Assembly (NCBI GenBank): GCA_030648295.1
Contig: JAUSID010000074.1
Coordinates: 1 to 64,000 of the forward strand
Length of the DNA stretch: 64,000 nt
Reading direction: 5' to 3'
Source: Opitutaceae bacterium
Lineage (GTDB): Bacteria; Verrucomicrobiota; Verrucomicrobiia; Opitutales; Opitutaceae
Made by a program: the position numbers and the translations under genes. Shown piece after piece: positions 44,424-53,701 of this stretch. The notes beneath the pieces are model-generated. The model had not been told where the DNA came from and did no database searches. It saw only the letters and a list, made by a program, of their open reading frames with translations. Numbering within the stretch: position 1 is the stretch's first letter; each line of letters starts with the position of its first letter.

Positions 44424-46415
44424 TTAGGGGAGTTCGAAAATTTCCAGGAGGACGGCGCCACTCGTGCCATTTGCGCCGGTGGCCTGAACCGTATACGCGC
44501 CGGGACTGAGCGCGGTGAGGATCGCGCTATCGGAGCTGGCTTCGGCCAGGGCGAATGCGCCCACCTGTTGCGCGGCGATTCGGATGGCGGCGGCGTTCGG
44601 CGCGTTGTTCCAGCGGGTATTGGTGTGGAACGATTCGCTGCCGGCGAAGAGCGTCACGACCGGCGCGGCCAGCAATGGACCCGCCACGCCGAAAGCGGCA
44701 AGTCCGGGCCCGACCGCGCGGATGAGCACGGTCTTCATTGCGCCGGGACCGACGACAAGCCCGGACACGACGACCGAGGCACCAGGACCGGCGATGCCAC
44801 GCACGGAGGTGTTCACCAGCGCGGCCGAGCCCATCGTCGCGGTCTCCGCGTCGTAGACCTCGAGCAGCGTGGCACCCGCCGTGTTGTCGGCACTCGCGAT
44901 GTGAGCGGTGTAGGCGCCAGCGGGGAGCGTCACGAGCGCGGCGGAATCCGTGCCCGCCTCGGCGAGAGCAAAAGCCCCGACGCGTGCGGCCGCCGAACGA
45001 ATGTCGGCCGAGTTCGCGGCCGTATTCCAGCGGGTGTTGTTCACGATGGCACGACCAGTCGCGTCAAAGACCGTGAGCACCGGCGACGCGAGTGCCGCAT
45101 TCACGTCGAATCCGCGAAGTCCCGGGCCGACGGCGCGCACCAACACCAGTCGCGGCATACCCGGAGCGAGTACGAAGCCGGTGATGACGGTGCCGGCTGT
45201 ACCGCCGGCCTGCGCGCGCGCCGACAGGTTCAGCAGCCGGCTCGCCGGCAGTCGAAGCGCCAACGCCGCGATCCATTCCTTCAGCAGGGACTCGGCGGCG
45301 AAGTCGCGTTCGCTCGTGGCGAGCGGAGGCATCTGCGCCGCGCCGCGGGTGGAGATTCGCGCGAGCAATTGCGAACGGGTGTTCGCGCCAGCGACCACCA
45401 CGCGATGTGCCGGATCGCCGACGGGGAAACTGAGCGGACCGTCGATGATCCCGGCGAGGGAAAGCGGAGTCGACGCCCGGGCATCGAACGCTCCCGTGTC
45501 GCCCAGCAGCTCGAATCCACCTGCGCCGGCGATACCGGGCCGGTGACACTGCGCGCAATTGACGTCGAGGTAGGAGCGGATGCGGCGCTCGAGCGGCTGG
45601 CTCTCATCCGCCGCGTTGACGAGCGCGGGCAGCGTCGCCGGCGCGGGCACGCTGCTTACGTCGAGGTATCCCGCCTGGGCGAGTGCGGCGATTTGATTGA
45701 CTGTTCCCGTGGCGCCCGCGCGGTTCAACTGGCGTGAATTGAAGCTGAGGATCGGACCGCCGGCGGCATTGTGACACATCTGACAATCGAGGCGCGAAGG
45801 AAAGGTCCAGGTCTGCGGTCGGGTGACGCCATTTTCGGTCACTTGAAAGATCTGCTGGGCTCCTCCTACGGGGACGAGGGTCGCATCGGTTTGCTCGTCG
45901 TTCCAGCGGTAGGTATACGCGGTCACCCGGCCTTCCGCGTCCGATGCCTGCCGAACGAGGAAGCGTGTTTCGACGCGGCGCGTGCTCGTCGGATCGCCGC
46001 GACGCAGTTCGAGATCGAAGTGCTTCACCCAGACGGCGCCGACGGGAAGCACCCAGCTGCCGTCGGGGCGAAATCCAAACGTCGAGTTCGGAACGGTCAG
46101 CGCGAACCAGCGCGTTTTTTTCGCATGGTCGCTCCAAAGGATCGCGTTCGGTTCGTAGGCGACCAGACCACGCGCAGGAGCGAGCCGCGCGAGATCGGTG
46201 AATGCTCCCGTTTGTGAAAGCGTGGGAGGAAGAATCGTCGTGCCGGCGCCCGCGCCCATGCTGCTGCCGCCGCCGGTGCCGGTGCCGGGAACGGGCAGCA
46301 CGAGGGTCGTGGGAGTTTCACGCGTGAGAGTTTGAGCGACGAGCCGGGGCTCGGTCGCGAGTAACAGTGCAGCGAGCAGCGAAATGCTCGCGCACGTCGT
46401 GGGCCGTGCTTGCAT
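44424..46415 (-). CDS. Exported diheme cytochrome-like protein with two C-terminal repeat domains
   Basis: A 663-residue protein with a signal peptide (about residues 1-28). The central part has two CXXCH heme-attachment motifs, CQMCH at about 211 and CAQCH at about 287, with sequence between them typical of the diheme cytochromes of Planctomycetes and Verrucomicrobia. From about residue 397 come two tandem repeats of about 130 residues, each with GFVLAPGMPRLVLVRAVGPG-type and NTRWN motifs, a beta-rich module common in Opitutaceae exported proteins. It probably transfers electrons in the periplasm or on the cell surface. Its partners are not evident. Confidence 0.85.
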   Translation of the reverse strand: MQARPTTCASISLLAALLLATEPRLVAQTLTRETPTTLVLPVPGTGTGGGSSMGAGAGTTILPPTLSQTGAFTDLARLAPARGLVAYEPNAILWSDHAKKTRWFALTVPNSTFGFRPDGSWVLPVGAVWVKHFDLELRRGDPTSTRRVETRFLVRQASDAEGRVTAYTYRWNDEQTDATLVPVGGAQQIFQVTENGVTRPQTWTFPSRLDCQMCHNAAGGPILSFNSRQLNRAGATGTVNQIAALAQAGYLDVSSVPAPATLPALVNAADESQPLERRIRSYLDVNCAQCHRPGIAGAGGFELLGDTGAFDARASTPLSLAGIIDGPLSFPVGDPAHRVVVAGANTRSQLLARISTRGAAQMPPLATSERDFAAESLLKEWIAALALRLPASRLLNLSARAQAGGTAGTVITGFVLAPGMPRLVLVRAVGPGLRGFDVNAALASPVLTVFDATGRAIVNNTRWNTAANSADIRSAAARVGAFALAEAGTDSAALVTLPAGAYTAHIASADNTAGATLLEVYDAETATMGSAALVNTSVRGIAGPGASVVVSGLVVGPGAMKTVLIRAVGPGLAAFGVAGPLLAAPVVTLFAGSESFHTNTRWNNAPNAAAIRIAAQQVGAFALAEASSDSAILTALSPGAYTVQATGANGTSGAVLLEIFELP

Positions 46416-46697
46416 GGGAATAAAGCTGACGTTGGAGAAGCGGACGTCCGTCTCGTGGGGAGGGGACGGCCGTGGGGTGACTGTTCCCCTAGGCGCCGTC
46501 GGGGCGGTTGGCAATCCTGCGATGTGGCGCCCTCGGGTGGACGGAGCATCTCACGTTCTGGCAGAATCAGCGCCTGGCATCGCAGCCGCCTATCCGTGAC
46601 GCGAGGAGATTCCGCTGGAGCAAGAAAGCGGGATGCGAACTCGGGTGGAGCGCAGCCGTCCGCGTCCGCCATTTAGAAAATCGAACCGCAGGCCCGG
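46416..46697. other. 282-bp spacer between nitrilase and diheme-protein genes
   Basis: Both flanking genes are on the minus strand. I see no gene, strong promoter or terminator here; small open frames look like shadows. Confidence 0.4.
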
Positions 46698-47645
46698 CTA
46701 TTTGGGATTCGAAGAACCCACCGTGCTTGTGGGTGGTGTGCGGCCGAGCCAGTGATTCTTTGCCCGATAGCGGCGCTGCATTTCGCCGGCGCGCCAGGTC
46801 AGAAACTCGCGTTCCGTCGCATCGCGTTCGGGCGCGTTGATTTGGCGCGGCGCCGGAATGGTCATTTCGGCGAACACGATGCCCTCGCGTTCGCGCTTCA
46901 CGGCCGCGATTTGACCGCCACTCACCACCAGCGACACGCCCACGTTCGCTTCCACGATGGGCAGATCCGTTTCGCGCGCGCGGCTCAGCACCGCGTCGTC
47001 CTGGCGGGGCGAGGTCGATCCAAACGCGGGGATAACGAGAAACTGCGCACCGTCGAGCGCGGGGATGCGTGCGAGCTCGGGATTCCAGCGGTCGTTGCAA
47101 ATCAGGATTCCGCAGCGGCCAAAGGGCGTCTCGAACGCGCGGCTTTGCCGGCCGAGCCGGTTGAACCACCAGCCGTCATGATAACCTTCCTCGAAAATCA
47201 TCTTGTGATATTTTCCGCGAATCGCGCCGGCGTGATCGATAAACACGGCGGTGTTGAAGATTTCACCGCCGATCCGTTCGGCAAAACCGAAGACGACGCA
47301 TAGATCGAGCGTGTCGGCCAGCGCCTGAAAACGGCGGATCAACGGATCGTCGATCGCCACCGCCACGCGCTCCGTTTCCGCCACAGGAGTTTTTCCTGCG
47401 AGCACCTCGTTGATGAGGTATCCATCCAACGTGCCCTCGGGTGCGACCGCGAGCTTCGCGCCGCCAGCGGCCGCCTGCCGGAATGCCTGCTCGAGTCGAT
47501 CGGCATTCGCGGTGAGATCGCCTTTGGTCGGAACGAATGAAATCGCGGCGACCCGGATGCGCGTCGCCGGCGCGCTCGCCGTTTCACCGGCGGCGAGCCC
47601 AGCCACAGTGGCGAGGAACAGGCACGCGTGACGCAGGAATCTCAT
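46698..47645 (-). CDS. Exported carbon-nitrogen hydrolase (nitrilase superfamily)
   Basis: A 315-residue protein with a signal peptide (residues 1-25). The nitrilase catalytic triad Glu70 (VAPEGTLDGY), Lys148 (GKYHKMIFEE) and Cys183 (GILICNDRWNPE) is complete. The family hydrolyses C-N bonds of amides, nitriles or N-acyl compounds; an exported member suggests scavenging of extracellular amides. The precise branch is not clear. It precedes the diheme protein on the same strand after 282 bp. Confidence 0.87.
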   Translation of the reverse strand: MRFLRHACLFLATVAGLAAGETASAPATRIRVAAISFVPTKGDLTANADRLEQAFRQAAAGGAKLAVAPEGTLDGYLINEVLAGKTPVAETERVAVAIDDPLIRRFQALADTLDLCVVFGFAERIGGEIFNTAVFIDHAGAIRGKYHKMIFEEGYHDGWWFNRLGRQSRAFETPFGRCGILICNDRWNPELARIPALDGAQFLVIPAFGSTSPRQDDAVLSRARETDLPIVEANVGVSLVVSGGQIAAVKREREGIVFAEMTIPAPRQINAPERDATEREFLTWRAGEMQRRYRAKNHWLGRTPPTSTVGSSNPK

Positions 47646-47751
47646 GGGGTGCAGCCGATCGTGTCGCTGCGACGGCAGGTGGAAAGCCCAAAGCGGATTT
47701 GATCCCGCGGGTCACTTGACCGCTTCGCCGTGGTCCGCCACGCTCGCGGGC

Positions 47752-47997
47752 ATGCCGGACCAGCCCCACGACGAGGAGATTGGGCCGTTCCAGTTCGTCA
47801 TCCTGGGATTGTTCGGCGCGATGAGCGGCGTGGTCGCATCCGTGCTGCTTGGTTCAGACAGGAAGGAAGACAACGAATTGCTGACCGAGATCCGCGCGTT
47901 GCGGGTTGAAGTCGCACGGCTGGCGGAGGCGGAGCGCAGCGGTGCGGGCCGGCGCGCGGGTTCGCGCGACCGGCCCGATGTGACCTCGCCGTCATAG
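47752..47997 (+). CDS. Small membrane protein with one TM helix and a cytoplasmic coil
   Basis: An 81-residue protein: an acidic N-terminus, one predicted membrane helix (FQFVILGLFGAMSGVVASVL) and a charged helical tail (LLTEIRALRVEVARLAEAE) with heptad-like spacing, suggesting a single-span membrane anchor for a coiled-coil. I recognise no family. It is divergent from the nitrilase. Confidence 0.55.
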   Translation: MPDQPHDEEIGPFQFVILGLFGAMSGVVASVLLGSDRKEDNELLTEIRALRVEVARLAEAERSGAGRRAGSRDRPDVTSPS

Positions 47998-48049
47998 TTT
48001 CGCACCGGGTGACTTGCAGTTCGCGCGGGCTTGCGAACGGTGAAAACGC

Positions 48050-48295
48050 ATGAATCTCGACCGGCAGGCGCGCGAACTTCTGCGGGGCATCAGAACCTAC
48101 ATCGACACCCTGCCGGAAGGGCAGCGGCTCAACGCGCTGCTGAAGTTCGTCGCGGTGATGCTCGACTATCTCACGCGTGAACAGGTGCTCAGCATCCGGG
48201 CGGAGATGATCGAAACGTATGGAGAGGAGAATCTCACCGAGGCATTGAACCTGCTCGACGGCCACCTCGCGTTCCGCGATCTGCAGGGCGAATAA
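48050..48295 (+). CDS. Small alpha-helical protein of unknown function
   Basis: An 81-residue soluble helical protein (LDRQARELLRGIRTYIDTLP, then LLKFVAVMLDYLTREQVLSI). It has no signal, cysteine motif or known family that I can see. It lies 52 bp after the small membrane protein on the same strand and may be in one transcript with it. Confidence 0.55.
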   Translation: MNLDRQARELLRGIRTYIDTLPEGQRLNALLKFVAVMLDYLTREQVLSIRAEMIETYGEENLTEALNLLDGHLAFRDLQGE

Positions 48296-48458
48296 CCGGC
48301 GGGAGGGTGGCGCCGCCGACGCGGCCAAGCGGGCAACAACTTTACGCGCATCGACCTATTCCGGCGGCGGTTCGACGCGTGCCGCCAGATCCACCGAACT
48401 CGCTTCACCCGCGGCGACGGGCCGGTCATACCAGTCGCCGATGACCGCTTTCCCACCG

Positions 48459-50882
48459 ATGAAAACCGTCCGCTGTTTTTGGTTATTCGTCTTTCCTGGA
48501 CTCATGCCGGCAGCCACCGCCGTCGGCGCGGAACCGGCGGGCGTTCTACTCGAGGCGGAGCATCACCAGCAGCGCGTGCCAAATGACAACACCTTCGCCA
48601 CCACGATCAAGTCGGCGTCCGCGAGCGGCGGTGCGGCCCTGTCCCGGTTTTTTGGCCAGGGATACGTGGCGTACGATCTGACCGCCGGGCGCGCGGGCAC
48701 GTATCACCTGTGGGTGCGTTACAGCTCGAACCAGCCTCATGCGCTGTCCTACGCCGTGGACGCCACCAAACCGGGCGACCCCGCTGGCGTAGCGAAGGCA
48801 ACGCTTCCGGCCACGACCGATCTGGACACGTGGAACTGGGCGCCGCTCGGTGAAGTGACGCTCAGGTCTGGCCGGCATCGGCTGACGGTCCATGCCGCGG
48901 CGCTGCGGCTCGATTGTTTCTGGGTCACCCTGACGGGGCAGCGGCCACCCGAGCAGCCGAAGGAAGTGTTCTCGCGGGAGAAAACCCGCGAGCATCTCCG
49001 GAATCCGATTGAGCCAATCACGCCCGGGTGGCTCGTGGAGGCGGACGCTTACCAGTTGCCAGCGTGGTATGAGGGCATCCGCGTCAGCGCCCACACGCGA
49101 CTGTCCTGGCCGATGCGCACCCGGATGCCGGATACGTTCGCCCATGCGGGCCGGCTGCTGCACTCGATCGGTTTCAAGGAGATCTCGCGGCATATCAAAT
49201 CGGGCAGCGAACCCGCATGGTGGCCCAGCGCCGTCGGCGCGGTGATGGAGGACGCGCGGACGCGGAATGTGGCGCGGGAAATAATCGAGGAGGCGCACGC
49301 GAACGGGTGCCGAATCATGGTTTACAGCCGGCACATGGAGGACGACTTCATGGCGAAGACGCATCCCGAGTGGCACGCGCAGGACGAGAAGGGGCCGAAG
49401 CTGAGCAAGCGCGGCGACATGATGTGCCTCAACACCCCGTATGCCGCGTTCATGGAAACGCGGCTGGTGGAGCTGGCGCGAATGGGCGCGGACGGATTTT
49501 ACTTCGACGAGGTGCACATGCCGAAACCGATTTGCTACTGCGACACGTGCCGCCGCGGATTCAAGCAGGCGACCGGGCTCGATTATCCGGCGGGCAGCCA
49601 GCCCGCGGATCCGGTTTTTCAAAAGGCGATCGAGTACCGAAACACCGTGCTCGAGCGCGTGTTTCGGCAATGGCGCACTGCGATTCACCGCGTGAACCCG
49701 GAATGTGTCATGCTCATCGGCTCGAACACGTATCCGGCGATGAACGACCGGCACACGACGCACCGGCTCTGGCGCGTGGCGGATGCGATGAAGAGCGAGT
49801 TCAACCTGGCCGCGCGCGTCGGCAACAATCGCATCTTCGCCGTCGATCGCAGCCTCGCCGCGCCCGAGGTCGATGCGCGGCTCGCGCTTGCGTACACGCT
49901 GGATCGTGACGCGTGCGACGGCCGTCCGCCGCACGTTTGGGCGCACGGGATCACGGACGCGACCCAGATGACGTTCGCTGCGGCCGGCATGATCACACAC
50001 GGCCAGGTGGCGAACCTCGATCACAGCGAGGCTGCCATCCCGGATCCCGCGCGATTTGGTCCGGCCGTCGCGCTCGGGAATCGCGTCGCGCCGGCGTTCG
50101 CCGGCGCGCGGCCGCTGCGCTGGGCCGCCGTGCATTTTAGCGAGTACGCGCGCGACCATTACGTGCCGGACGAAGCGGCGATGTGGAAACAGGTGCTGTA
50201 TCCGGTTTATGGAGCATTCACGGCGTTGCTGCGGGCGCATCTGCCGGTCGGCATCGTGACCGACAGCCAGCTCGAGCAGGGCCGGCTCGATGGTTATCGC
50301 GTGCTGTTTCTGCCCGCGGCGCAGCACCTGACGGAGCGGATGCGGCAGGCGGTCGCTGCGTTCGAGGCGCGCGGCGGGTTGGTGGTACGGCAGAAACCGG
50401 AATGGGTGTGGCACCAGCCGGTCACCGGTATGAAGGAGGGGTCAGCCGGATTTCTGTCTGCGATTGGCAGCGCGGTCAAAGAGGCGCCGGTGCAGGCGAC
50501 CGGCGGCCCGGAGAAAATGCACATGGTCGCGTTTTCCACCCGCGATGGGAAACGGCTGACGATTTCGCTGGTGAACGATTTCAGCTGGGTGAAAACCGGC
50601 GCGGCCGCAGAGCCACGGGCGAAGGGCGGGAAGGCCAAGACTCCCGCACCGAAAGCGAAATCGAAAAGTGCGGAAGGCGAGGACGAGCCGACGATTGGCG
50701 CGGCCAATGACAAGGCGCCGCCCCCGTGTCGCGATGTCCGCGTGTTCGTGTACGGCCGCGGGCTGCCCGCAACCGCCAAAGACATGGTGACCGGCGTCGT
50801 GCTGCAGCCCGAGCCGGTGCCTGGCGGTTTTGCCCTGCGCGTGCCGGCGTTCGCGTGCATGAGCGTCATCGTGCTGGAGTAA
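48459..50882 (+). CDS. Large exported putative glycoside hydrolase
   Basis: An 807-residue protein with a signal peptide (residues 1-24). An N-terminal beta-sandwich resembling CBM6/35 carbohydrate-binding modules (VLLEAEHHQQRV, YVAYDLTAGRAGTYHLWVRY, about residues 25-165) is followed by a TIM-barrel-like region with MADGFYFDEVHMP-type DGF-x-FDE motif (about 340) and a cysteine pair CYCDTC. A beta-galactosidase-trimerisation/amidotransferase-like region follows (VGIVTDSQLEQGRLDGYRVL, about 575-640). It is close to the GHL6/GH42-like hypothetical glycosidases. A lysine-rich disordered stretch (about 710-740) precedes the C-terminal strand domain. The substrate is unknown. The frame extends to 48441. 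Confidence 0.75.
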   Translation: MKTVRCFWLFVFPGLMPAATAVGAEPAGVLLEAEHHQQRVPNDNTFATTIKSASASGGAALSRFFGQGYVAYDLTAGRAGTYHLWVRYSSNQPHALSYAVDATKPGDPAGVAKATLPATTDLDTWNWAPLGEVTLRSGRHRLTVHAAALRLDCFWVTLTGQRPPEQPKEVFSREKTREHLRNPIEPITPGWLVEADAYQLPAWYEGIRVSAHTRLSWPMRTRMPDTFAHAGRLLHSIGFKEISRHIKSGSEPAWWPSAVGAVMEDARTRNVAREIIEEAHANGCRIMVYSRHMEDDFMAKTHPEWHAQDEKGPKLSKRGDMMCLNTPYAAFMETRLVELARMGADGFYFDEVHMPKPICYCDTCRRGFKQATGLDYPAGSQPADPVFQKAIEYRNTVLERVFRQWRTAIHRVNPECVMLIGSNTYPAMNDRHTTHRLWRVADAMKSEFNLAARVGNNRIFAVDRSLAAPEVDARLALAYTLDRDACDGRPPHVWAHGITDATQMTFAAAGMITHGQVANLDHSEAAIPDPARFGPAVALGNRVAPAFAGARPLRWAAVHFSEYARDHYVPDEAAMWKQVLYPVYGAFTALLRAHLPVGIVTDSQLEQGRLDGYRVLFLPAAQHLTERMRQAVAAFEARGGLVVRQKPEWVWHQPVTGMKEGSAGFLSAIGSAVKEAPVQATGGPEKMHMVAFSTRDGKRLTISLVNDFSWVKTGAAAEPRAKGGKAKTPAPKAKSKSAEGEDEPTIGAANDKAPPPCRDVRVFVYGRGLPATAKDMVTGVVLQPEPVPGGFALRVPAFACMSVIVLE

Positions 50883-51232
50883 TCGCCCCGAGCCGAACCA
50901 AGTCGGGCGGCGTTCCACCTCACTTCACGCGCGTGCCGGCTGCGCTGCGCTACGTAGTATTGTGAGGCTCACTGCGCAATGGTTTCCGGATTCGAACGGG
51001 ATGAACTCCGTTTTTCATACTCAATTATGCGCCTGTCCGCCTTCAGAAAGCGGCTCGGTGATTTCCCACCGGTCTCCGTACACTTTTGCCACAGTCGAAG
51101 CCTCGTGAGCTGTCGATGAAACTGCAATCGCGGTCTATGGCGCCTTCACCCTCGTCGCCTGGATCGGCGCGCTCGCTCGAAGAAGGTGAATGGAAGGCCT
51201 GAGGTATTCACCTCCGCCCCGAGCGGCTGCCA
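50883..51232. other. 350-bp spacer between putative glycosidase and beta-helix gene
   Basis: The two genes converge here. I find no stem with T-run terminator, no gene and no repeat of the GC-rich classes. Short frames are not supported. Confidence 0.45.
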
Positions 51233-53419
51233 TCACCGCGCAACCGACGGGTGCTCGCGGGCGCCTTCCGCCTCGACGATCGGCCAGGAGGCGCGGTCGC
51301 CGCTGGCATACGGGCCGATCCGGTCGACCGGAATCGGCTGGAATCCGAGCGCGAACGCGGGCGAGTCGGGTTGCAGCCGGTAATCATCCCTCGCGGCGTC
51401 GACGAACTTCGGATCGGCGATCACGGAATTGCGATCCATTCCGGCAGCCTGCCAAGCCGCCCACTCGTTGCCGTCCGCCGCTTTCAGGCCGGTGCGCAGC
51501 GACGCGCCGCCATGCCAGATCAGGTTTCGGTCGATCGAGTTGTGCGCGAAGGAAAAACTCCGCACGGCTACGTACGCCGCCGCGGGATTGCGCCAATATA
51601 CGATGTTTTTCGAAAAACGGTTGCCGGCCATGATGGTGTGGTCCGGGAGCACGGCATCGCGCGGGTGGAGTTCCATGTGCGGCATCGCCCGCCACGCGGG
51701 CTGGTCCTTCACCGATTCGTACGCGGCGATCATCGACGGTGAGTGCGTGGTCCAGTAGCGGTGCTTGTCCGTCCAGCCGCTGAGCTGGATCTGCTGCTGC
51801 GCGGACTCGATGAAGATGTTGTTCTCGACCGTATTGTCGCGGCCGTTGTGCAGGTGAATCCCGCCGCGGACGGCGCGCGCGACGATGTTGCCGAAGACAG
51901 TGACGCCGCCGGTGTTGTCGTCGAGATACACGCCCCAGGCGAAGTGCGGCGAAACCCATTTCCCCTTCTCCAGGCCGAAGCCAAGCATGTCATGGAAAAA
52001 ATTATACCGGATCACGCTGCCGCGCGCGCCGAGCCAGTCACGACCGCCGGTGTAGATCGCGCCGGTGTCGGCCGTCTCCAGATTCACATGACGGACGTGA
52101 TTGAACTCGATCACGTGGTTGTTGCCCATGAACTGAATCGCGAAGCGCGGACAGTCATGGATGAGGTTGTGGGCCGCGCGCTGGCCGACGCCATTGAGGG
52201 AGACGCCGACGCCCTGCTTGTACCACACGCCGGTGTGATGGAGGTAGTTGTTTTCGGCGAAGTTTCCCGCGCCCGTGAGGGTCTTCTGGTCGCCCCCGGC
52301 GAGCGTGATCGCGCTCCGACCGATGTGGTGGAGATCGCAGCCGATCACGCCGTTGTCCGAGCCGCCGTCGATCGCGATGCCGGAACCCTGGTAGTCGCCG
52401 ACGTTGCGAATCGTCGAGCCGATGATCCGGCAGTGCGCGGTGTTCTTCAGGGTGATCGCGGTGCCCTCGCAGCCTTCAAAGACGAAGCCGCGGAAGGTGA
52501 CGTGCTCGGTGCCGGGAGCAAACTCCACCAGCGTTCGGAGCGCCGGCGCAAATACCGTGGCGAGATCAGCGCCCTGCGGCGGCCAGAAATAAAGCACGCC
52601 GGCGGAGCGATCGAGGTACCACTCGCCGGGGGCGTCGAGCTCCTCGCGGACATTGCGGACGTAGTAGCGGTCGCCGGGGCGGATCGGGTAGGAGCAATCG
52701 GCCGCGAGCTTGATCGTGCGGGTCACGGGATCGAGCGAGGTTATGCGCACGAGATTGTTCCACCAGTTGTACCGGGGAAAGACCATGACCTCCGCCTCGG
52801 TCGGCTGCGACCACGCGCGCGCATCGGCGTCGGCGAACTGCAGCGTGCGTTTGTCCTCGCCCGGAACGTCGGTGTACATAGGCACGGGTTTGCCCGGCAC
52901 GTAGGCCCAGCCGCCGCCGTAGGGATTCTGCGGATCGAAGTTGGGATAACGGGCGAGAATCTGCTGCTGCCCGTCGCAGAGGAGCATCCGAAATGCCGCG
53001 CCTTTCATCCCCTGCGCGTTCACATCGGCTTTCAGAATATTGCCGGCGTGAGCGACAAAGCCGGTGATGGGCCGGCCGCCGGCGATGAGCGGATGTTCGT
53101 TGCGATAACCGCGCCAGACGATCGGCGCGGCCGCACTGCCCGAGTCGCGACGATCAAGCTGCAGCGGACGGGTGAGCGCGAACCGGCCGGCGCGGACGTG
53201 GACGGTGAACGGCTCGCCGGGCTGCGCGGCGCGGCGCCGGCGAATTTCGTCGCGGGCGCGCTCCAGCGTCGCGAAGGGCCCGTCGGTGCGGGCGGCGTTG
53301 ACGTCGGCGAGGGTGCCGCTCCAGCCATCGTTGCCGCGGTTGGAGACATGGAGATTGGCCGCAGACAGCCACCGGACGAGGCTGAGCAGCAGGGCAACAT
53401 GAAGCAGCGATGATTTCAT
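51233..53419 (-). CDS. Exported right-handed parallel beta-helix protein
   Basis: A 728-residue secreted protein (signal peptide MKSSLLHVALLLSLVRWLSA). The opening LHVSNRGNDGWSGTLADVNA, with the GPFATLERARDEIRRRRAAQ stretch, is typical of Pectate-lyase-3-like beta-helix proteins of the GH141-type and related families. The body shows stacked beta-helix coils with repeated NxI/NNxF patterns (VIGCDLHHIGRSAITLAGGD, FAENNYLHHTGVWYKQGVGV, NTVENNIFIESAQQQIQL). It probably binds and cuts a polysaccharide side chain. The catalytic site cannot be fixed from reading. It is convergent with the putative glycosidase. Confidence 0.8.
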   Translation of the reverse strand: MKSSLLHVALLLSLVRWLSAANLHVSNRGNDGWSGTLADVNAARTDGPFATLERARDEIRRRRAAQPGEPFTVHVRAGRFALTRPLQLDRRDSGSAAAPIVWRGYRNEHPLIAGGRPITGFVAHAGNILKADVNAQGMKGAAFRMLLCDGQQQILARYPNFDPQNPYGGGWAYVPGKPVPMYTDVPGEDKRTLQFADADARAWSQPTEAEVMVFPRYNWWNNLVRITSLDPVTRTIKLAADCSYPIRPGDRYYVRNVREELDAPGEWYLDRSAGVLYFWPPQGADLATVFAPALRTLVEFAPGTEHVTFRGFVFEGCEGTAITLKNTAHCRIIGSTIRNVGDYQGSGIAIDGGSDNGVIGCDLHHIGRSAITLAGGDQKTLTGAGNFAENNYLHHTGVWYKQGVGVSLNGVGQRAAHNLIHDCPRFAIQFMGNNHVIEFNHVRHVNLETADTGAIYTGGRDWLGARGSVIRYNFFHDMLGFGLEKGKWVSPHFAWGVYLDDNTGGVTVFGNIVARAVRGGIHLHNGRDNTVENNIFIESAQQQIQLSGWTDKHRYWTTHSPSMIAAYESVKDQPAWRAMPHMELHPRDAVLPDHTIMAGNRFSKNIVYWRNPAAAYVAVRSFSFAHNSIDRNLIWHGGASLRTGLKAADGNEWAAWQAAGMDRNSVIADPKFVDAARDDYRLQPDSPAFALGFQPIPVDRIGPYASGDRASWPIVEAEGAREHPSVAR

Positions 53420-53617
53420 GGGGAAGGGGCGAAGAGCGCCGGGAGCCGGAGTCAGGCGAAGAAGGTGTGCGGTGCGCGGCGAATGTTAAATCCAGTGAAA
53501 ACTCGAAATCCAACTGCGCCTGTGAAATATCTCGGCTAGGCGGGATGGTGCGATTCTGCGCGACGATCGCACTCTCGCGCGATTAGTCGTGACGGATGGT
53601 TCACGCCCACGTTGGTC

Positions 53618-53689
53618 CACTCGCTCACGCTCGCAGCTCCAAGCCGCACGTAGCTACAGGGCTCCCGTGGCTCCGAGCGTGAGCAAGTG
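53618..53689. repeat. Hairpin between the beta-helix gene and gcvP
   Basis: The left arm cactcgctcacgctcgcagc (53618-53637) pairs with gctccgagcgtgagcaagtg (53670-53689) with few mismatches. It starts 12 bp downstream of the gcvP stop codon and may help to end gcvP transcription, though no T-run is obvious. It lies in the 282-bp spacer upstream of the beta-helix gene. Confidence 0.65.
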
Positions 53690-53701
53690 AAAATGTTTCC
53701 C

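Noticed and set aside
43836-44470. Minus-strand frames over the right purine-rich array, with repeated LPGLPRLAF-like peptides
   Set aside because: The peptides only reflect the repeating DNA units, start inside the TonB receptor gene and lack a signal or known domain.
48357-48458. Minus-strand frame reading VFIGGKAVIGDWYDRPVA and ending PPPE before a stop, like a protein C-terminus
   Set aside because: It is under 40 codons before entering the opposite-strand start of the putative glycosidase, and I cannot match it to a family; chance is likely.
51110-51190. Short frame ending with a hydrophobic stretch and RRR, reminiscent of a PEP-CTERM tail
   Set aside because: No PEP motif, no upstream coding sequence and a stop only 20 codons before; not enough to call.
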